Of a DNA stretch of 64,000 nucleotides, positions 60,169 to 64,000 are shown piece after piece. The stretch's first letter is position 1. Each line of letters starts with the position of its first letter. A model generated the notes under the pieces. That model was not told the DNA's origin. It saw only the letters and a list, made by a program, of their open reading frames with translations, and searched no databases. A program made the position numbers and the translations under genes. Location of the stretch: positions 2,356,001 through 2,420,000 of the forward strand of contig OZ244951.1 in NCBI GenBank assembly GCA_965222315.1, read 5' to 3'. This DNA comes from JACKII01 sp965222315. GTDB taxonomy: Bacteria > Pseudomonadota > Alphaproteobacteria > Bin95.

Positions 60169-60215
60169 TTCAAGGGCCATTTTGACACAGTTTAGAAGCA
60201 TTCCATTGAAGGGCC

Positions 60216-60851
60216 TCATGCCGCCTCAGATTGGGGGTCTTCCGCCGCTCTCAAATGGGGCCTATCACCGGCCCACCACTCTGGATTATCAGTAATAAAA
60301 TCCCGTAATTCCAATAAATTGAAGTTCCACCACTGAGATTTTTCGACTGCCATGATATATTCTGGGTTGAAACGTTGCCGCACTGGCTTCGCGGGAACAC
60401 CTGCAACTATCGTATAATTGGCTACCGGTTCAGTCACCACCGCACCTGCAGCAATTATTGCGCCCCGCCCGACTCTTCTCGCACCTGCGAGAATGGTTGC
60501 ATTGTGCCCAATCCATACATCGTCGCCGATTTCGAGCGGCGCGGCCTCAATCTGCCAATCCTCGACAATGCCAAATCCCGGATGATACGCGGCCGGGTGC
60601 AGGATGGGCCGGTCGACCGGATGGTCGGTGTCGAAAGCCGCCGCCGACCGTGCAAAGGAGCAGTAGCGCCCGATGCGCGTGCCCGGCGGGAACCGGTCCG
60701 GATCGAAACACCCGTAGGAGTACATGCCGACGTCCAGATCGAACCAGCGCCGCGCCACCCGGCGCAGCCGCTCGCTCGTAAACTCGTTCTCCCGGCGGCG
60801 CAGAACCCGGAAGGCCAGCTTCTGCCAAGCCTGGGTGCGAACATAGACCAT
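60216..60851 (-). CDS. CatB-like hexapeptide-repeat O-acetyltransferase
   Basis: A 211-residue left-handed beta-helix acyltransferase. Hexapeptide repeats run from RIGRYCSFARSA through IGDDVWIGHNATILAG and VGRGAIIAAGAVVTEPV, and the family end VAGVPAKPVRQRF is present. The catalytic His is likely in DTDHPVD. It resembles chloramphenicol/streptogramin acetyltransferases (CatB/VatD) and sugar O-acetyltransferases. ATG at 60851 has GGGAGAGG upstream, which rules out the TTG two codons earlier. It has its own terminator. Confidence 0.9.
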   Translation of the reverse strand: MVYVRTQAWQKLAFRVLRRRENEFTSERLRRVARRWFDLDVGMYSYGCFDPDRFPPGTRIGRYCSFARSAAAFDTDHPVDRPILHPAAYHPGFGIVEDWQIEAAPLEIGDDVWIGHNATILAGARRVGRGAIIAAGAVVTEPVANYTIVAGVPAKPVRQRFNPEYIMAVEKSQWWNFNLLELRDFITDNPEWWAGDRPHLRAAEDPQSEAA

Positions 60852-60958
60852 AGCCAATCCTCTCCCCGCGCCATGCGGATCATGCTATGGTCAATCATTC
60901 CGAGTTTTGGTTAATACTTGGCTAACAATACTCGACTAACAGCGACAGGGACTTCGCC

Positions 60959-61759
60959 ATGCGTATCACCGATTCCCAACGCAAGCAGTTCGACCGCGAC
61001 GGCTACCTTTTCCTGCCGGAATGCTTCACGCGGGAGGAAGCCGCCGTGCTGCGGCGGGAGGCGGACGTAGTCTACGCCACCGACCGCGAGGAAGTCTGGC
61101 GGGAGAAGGACGGCTCCACCCCGCGCACGGCCTTTGCCGCACACCACTACAACGACGCCTTTCGCCGCCTGGGCGCCCACCCGCGTCTGATCGAACCCGT
61201 GGAGCAACTGCTGGACGGCAAGCTCTACATGCACCAGTACAAGGTGAACGCGAAGGCAGCGTTCGACGGCGACGTCTGGCAGTGGCACCAGGATTTCGGC
61301 ACCTGGCACCGCGACGACGGCATGCCTGAGCCCCGCGCCATGAACATCGCCGTGTTCCTGGATGATGTAACCGAGTTCAACGGCCCGCTCATGTTCATTC
61401 CCGGCAGCCACCGCGAGGGCGTGCTGGAAGCCGGCCATGACCTGCAATCCACCTCCTACCCGCTCTGGACGCTGGACAAGGCGAAGATAACGGAACTGGC
61501 AGAGCGCGGCGGCATCGTTGCGCCTAAAGGCCCGGCTGGCAGCGTGATCATGTTCCATGGCTGCCTGGTGCACGCCTCCAGCCCGAACATCTCGCCCTGG
61601 GGCCGGACCATCGTCTATCTCAGCCTCTGCGAGGTTTCGAACCACATTACCCAATTCAAGCGGCCGGAATGGATCGCCCACCGCGATTTCACGCCGATCG
61701 AGGCGCTGGCAGACGACTGCCTGAGTGAACTGGTGCCCAGCGCCCAAGCTGCCGAGTAG
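60959..61759 (+). CDS. Phytanoyl-CoA dioxygenase family protein, EctD-like
   Basis: A 266-residue Fe(II)/2-oxoglutarate dioxygenase. Iron ligands are His110 and Asp112 in WHQDFGTW and His205 in CLVHASSPN, and Arg216 in WGRTIVY binds 2-oxoglutarate. The RDDGMPEPRAMNI and RPEWIA segments align with ectoine hydroxylase EctD, but the exact EctD signature is changed. No ectABC genes are near, so hydroxylation of another small zwitterion is possible. ATG at 60959 after GGGAC-type leader. First of three tightly spaced genes. Confidence 0.88.
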   Translation: MRITDSQRKQFDRDGYLFLPECFTREEAAVLRREADVVYATDREEVWREKDGSTPRTAFAAHHYNDAFRRLGAHPRLIEPVEQLLDGKLYMHQYKVNAKAAFDGDVWQWHQDFGTWHRDDGMPEPRAMNIAVFLDDVTEFNGPLMFIPGSHREGVLEAGHDLQSTSYPLWTLDKAKITELAERGGIVAPKGPAGSVIMFHGCLVHASSPNISPWGRTIVYLSLCEVSNHITQFKRPEWIAHRDFTPIEALADDCLSELVPSAQAAE

Positions 61760-61764
61760 CGCGG

Positions 61765-62412
61765 ATGGTGCAAGTCATCGGCGCTGGCATGGGCCGCACC
61801 TCCACCATGTCACTCAAAACGGCTTTGGAGATGCTGGGCTTCGCGCCGTGCCATCACATGACCGAAATGGCCAATGTCCGTCACACTGCCGATGGCTGGC
61901 GACGGGCCGCTTTGGGAGAGGACGTGGATTTCGCCGCCCTGCTGGAGGGCTATGAAGCTTCCTGCGACTGGCCGTCAGCCGCGTTCTGGCAACCATTGAG
62001 CGAGCGCTTCCCGGACACCAAAATCATCCTGACCGAGCGGCCTGAAGAGCAATGGTGGGCGAGTATCAGCCAGACCATCTTCGTCTCGCTGACATCGCCC
62101 CGGGAGCAGGTGTCGGCTGAACGGCGCGAGCAACGGGACATGGCCGAGGAAGTCATCCTGAACCACACCTTCGGAGGCAATGTGCAGGACAAGGAGCACG
62201 TGCTCGCTGTCTACCGCGCCCACAATGCGGCAGTAAAAGCCACCATCCCACCAGCGCGCCTATTGGTGTTCGACGGTGCAGACGGCTGGGAGCCGCTTTG
62301 CGCCTTCCTGGGCGTGCCGGTGCCGGACGAGCCTTACCCCAACACCAACTCCACGGCGGAATTCCGGGAGCGGATGCTCGAACGCCAACGGCAAGCGGCG
62401 CAGCAGTCCTGA
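61765..62412 (+). CDS. Sulfotransferase family protein
   Basis: A 215-residue P-loop protein of the small sulfotransferase family. The 5'-phosphosulfate-binding loop is GAGMGRTSTMSL (6-17). CHHMTEM, a CDWPSAAFW segment and TERPEEQWWAS, with the later Ser/Asn of PNTNS near the C-terminus, complete the pattern. It would transfer sulfate from PAPS to a hydroxyl group. It lies 5 bp after the dioxygenase gene and could act on the hydroxyl that the dioxygenase makes (inference). Confidence 0.88.
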   Translation: MVQVIGAGMGRTSTMSLKTALEMLGFAPCHHMTEMANVRHTADGWRRAALGEDVDFAALLEGYEASCDWPSAAFWQPLSERFPDTKIILTERPEEQWWASISQTIFVSLTSPREQVSAERREQRDMAEEVILNHTFGGNVQDKEHVLAVYRAHNAAVKATIPPARLLVFDGADGWEPLCAFLGVPVPDEPYPNTNSTAEFRERMLERQRQAAQQS

Positions 62413-62416
62413 CCGC

Positions 62417-62962
62417 ATGAGCAAGCCCGACATCGAAACGCTGTCGTCGAAAGTCGTCTACCAGAACCGCTGGATGACCGTGCGCGAGGATCAGGTCCGC
62501 CGCCGCGACGGTTCCGAAGGCATCTATGGCGTGATCGAGAAGGCTAACTTCGTCGCCATCGCCGCGATTCAGGACGGGCGAATCCACCTGGTTGAGCAGT
62601 ATCGCTACCCGGTAAAGCAGCGTTTCTGGGAATTGCCGCAAGGTGCCTGGCACGACGCGCCAGATACCGACGCCGAGACCGTAGCCCGCGGCGAGTTGCA
62701 GGAAGAGACCGGCCTGACGGCGGACGAGATGATTTACGCCGGCGAGTTCTGCCTCGCCTACGGCTTCAGCGACCACCGCTGCCGGCTGTTTCTGGCAAAG
62801 GGTCTGACCCAGGGCGAGCGCAGCCTCGATGCCGAGGAGCAGGACATGATCACCCGCTCTTTTCCGCTGGAGGAGATGGACAGGATGCTGCTGGACGGTA
62901 CGATCCAAGACGCGGTGACCATCGCCAGCATGGGATTGCTGCGGCTCAAAGGGTTGATCTGA
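62417..62962 (+). CDS. NUDIX hydrolase (ADP-ribose pyrophosphatase-like)
   Basis: A 181-residue NUDIX protein. The motif runs from WELPQGAW (near 76-83) to ARGELQEETGLT (near 95-106). The usual REL is GEL here, but the metal-binding EExG is intact. The overall layout resembles ADP-ribose and nucleotide-sugar pyrophosphatases. The ATG at 62417 is 4 bp after the sulfotransferase stop, giving a three-gene operon. Confidence 0.92.
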   Translation: MSKPDIETLSSKVVYQNRWMTVREDQVRRRDGSEGIYGVIEKANFVAIAAIQDGRIHLVEQYRYPVKQRFWELPQGAWHDAPDTDAETVARGELQEETGLTADEMIYAGEFCLAYGFSDHRCRLFLAKGLTQGERSLDAEEQDMITRSFPLEEMDRMLLDGTIQDAVTIASMGLLRLKGLI

Positions 62963-62965
62963 CCG

Positions 62966-63850
62966 CTACAGGCGCTTCGCCTTCGTCTCCCGGTAAAAGA
63001 TATACAGCCCCGAAGCGCTGACGATGGCCGCGCCGATGAAGGTCTCCATGCGGGGAATGTGGGCAAAGAACAGATAGCCGTACATGGTGGCCCAGATCAG
63101 CATGAAGTAGCGAAACGGTGTCACCACCACGGCCTCCCCGTAGACAAAGGCATAGACGGTCAGGAACTGGGCAACGCCCTGCAGCAGGCCTGTCAGAGCG
63201 AACAGGGCCATGCCGTACCAGTCGGGCGTGACCCATCCGAGCGACAACAGCAGTGCCCCGGATATAACCGTACAGGTCGTGGAGATCAGCACCGTGGCAT
63301 TGGCAGAATCGGTCTTGCCGAGCTTGCGGGTCAGGATATCTCTGGTGCTGGTGAGAAAGGGCACGCAGGCAGCCAGCAATAGCGGCCACAGCGGCCCCTC
63401 CCCGCTGGGGTCCACAATGAACAGCACTCCGCCGAAGCCGATCACCACCGCCGTCCACCGCCGCCACCCGACTTTCTCGCCCAGGAAATATGGCGCGAGC
63501 GCGGTCAGGATCAGCGGACCGAGGAACACCATGGCCGTCATGTCGGCCAGGTGCACCCGTTTCAACGCGAACATGAAGCAAATGCCGGTGAGCGCGATAT
63601 TGAGGCCCCGCGCAGCCTGCCGCCGCCAATCGACGACCTTCAGTCCCCGCCAGCCGCCACGAAACTGGATCATACCGATGGTGAACAGCAGCACAAAGGC
63701 CGAGCGGAAGAAGATCACTTCCCCCACCGGGTAGTCGTCCATCATCACCTTGGAGACGGCATCGGTGAACGAAAAGATCGCGCCGGACCCCAGGATGCAG
63801 AGAATGCCCTTGGTCGATCCCGCAAGGTTGGCCGCTTTAAACCCGGCCAT
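62966..63850 (-). CDS. EamA/DMT family transporter
   Basis: A 294-residue membrane protein with ten helices in two EamA repeats. Typical segments are FSFTDAVSKVMMDDYPVGEVIFFRSAF (near 27-53), MTAMVFLGPLILTALAP, and the C-terminal TPFRYFMLIWATMYGYL. The substrate is unknown. It starts inside the end of a second, related transporter gene (14-bp overlap), so the two form a tandem pair. Its own stop is 3 bp from the NUDIX stop. Confidence 0.9.
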   Translation of the reverse strand: MAGFKAANLAGSTKGILCILGSGAIFSFTDAVSKVMMDDYPVGEVIFFRSAFVLLFTIGMIQFRGGWRGLKVVDWRRQAARGLNIALTGICFMFALKRVHLADMTAMVFLGPLILTALAPYFLGEKVGWRRWTAVVIGFGGVLFIVDPSGEGPLWPLLLAACVPFLTSTRDILTRKLGKTDSANATVLISTTCTVISGALLLSLGWVTPDWYGMALFALTGLLQGVAQFLTVYAFVYGEAVVVTPFRYFMLIWATMYGYLFFAHIPRMETFIGAAIVSASGLYIFYRETKAKRL

Positions 63851-64000
63851 GCCGTGCCTCCCGATGGAAGATGTAGAGACCGGCGGATACCACGATGGCC
63901 GCGCCCGCCAGGGTCTCTATGCGCGGCACCGTCCCGAACAGCAGGTATCCATAGGCCGTTGCCCAAACCAGCATCAGATAGCGGAACGGCGCGATGACAA
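63837..64000 (-). CDS. EamA/DMT family transporter, C-terminal end (gene runs off the right edge)
   Basis: The last 54 codons of a second EamA transporter, ending at TAA (63837). It reads APFRYLMLVWATAYGYLLF, then VPRIETLAGAAIV and SAGLYIFHREAR, and about two thirds of its residues match the end of the neighbouring transporter (TPFRYFMLIWATMYGYLFF...). The stop overlaps the next start by 14 bp, so the two genes are translationally linked and probably arose by duplication. The N-terminal part lies outside the window. Confidence 0.88.
   Translation of the reverse strand, partial: VIAPFRYLMLVWATAYGYLLFGTVPRIETLAGAAIVVSAGLYIFHREARHGRV

Noticed and set aside
60959..61759. Genuine ectoine hydroxylase EctD
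   Set aside because: The diagnostic EctD signature is altered (WHQDFGTWHRDDG instead of WHSDFETWHxEDG), and no ectABC genes are close. It is called EctD-like only.

Overview
The window is a GC-rich, gene-dense piece of an alphaproteobacterial chromosome, probably from a Rhodospirillales-like aerobic heterotroph (inference). The evidence is an unfused petA-petB-petC cytochrome bc1 operon, the CnoX/LON-domain/Trm112 trio, a pgsA-moaD-moaE operon, a complete Anbu protease cluster, an acetoacetyl-CoA synthetase and a PEP-CTERM protein. No phage, transposase, CRISPR array or rRNA operon is visible. One tRNA gene, tRNA-Glu(CTC), is present.

Layout. 1-8 kb: 5' part of mtnP, the bc1 operon with a clear terminator, phnN, a thioredoxin-chaperone operon, a CaiB-type CoA-transferase and a divergent D-2-hydroxyacid dehydrogenase. 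8-16 kb: transporters, an HSL-type hydrolase, an OxyR with both redox cysteines, and a same-strand run of an LLM flavoenzyme, two alpha/beta hydrolases and a creatininase-type amidohydrolase. 16-20 kb: the Anbu cluster (circularly permuted ATP-grasp, alpha-E, transglutaminase, Anbu). 20-35 kb: accessory catabolism (acyl-CoA dehydrogenase, hydantoinase-type amidohydrolase, cupin, cytidine deaminase, a CoA-transferase with an unusual domain order, SDR, enoyl-CoA hydratase), then a tandem pair of PuuE-like deacetylases followed by a secreted EndoU-type nuclease. 35-43 kb: DoxX, tRNA-Glu, amidohydrolase, an intergenic region with a nested palindrome and helically phased ATCTAC repeats, acetoacetyl-CoA synthetase, PEP-CTERM protein and CDF exporter. 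43-49 kb: a four-gene oxygenase operon (Rieske ferredoxin, amidohydrolase, TauD-like, SsuD-like LLM), divergent from an acyl-CoA-dehydrogenase-fold protein that lacks the catalytic glutamate. 49-56 kb: amidase, pgsA, moaD, moaE, nitroreductase and a molybdenum hydroxylase pair. 56-64 kb: a sensor kinase overlapping a trans-aconitate methyltransferase, apt, a CatB-like acetyltransferase, an EctD-like dioxygenase/sulfotransferase/NUDIX operon and tandem EamA transporters.

How the genes fit together. Most gene sets point to aerobic use of organic acids, amides and CoA thioesters, and the molybdenum cofactor genes lie next to a molybdenum hydroxylase that needs that cofactor. The 43.6-49 kb block hints at organosulfur chemistry (inference): SsuD-like and TauD-like families both include sulfite-releasing enzymes, and the divergent dehydrogenase-fold protein has Gln at the position where 3-sulfinopropionyl-CoA desulfinase has it.

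I do not see a wholly new multi-gene system that I can prove. The strongest leads are the Gln-substituted dehydrogenase beside the oxygenase operon, the phased ATCTAC array, the three cruciform repeats, the stand-alone EndoU and the rearranged CaiB protein. All protein calls come from reading motifs and overall family resemblance. No search was run.
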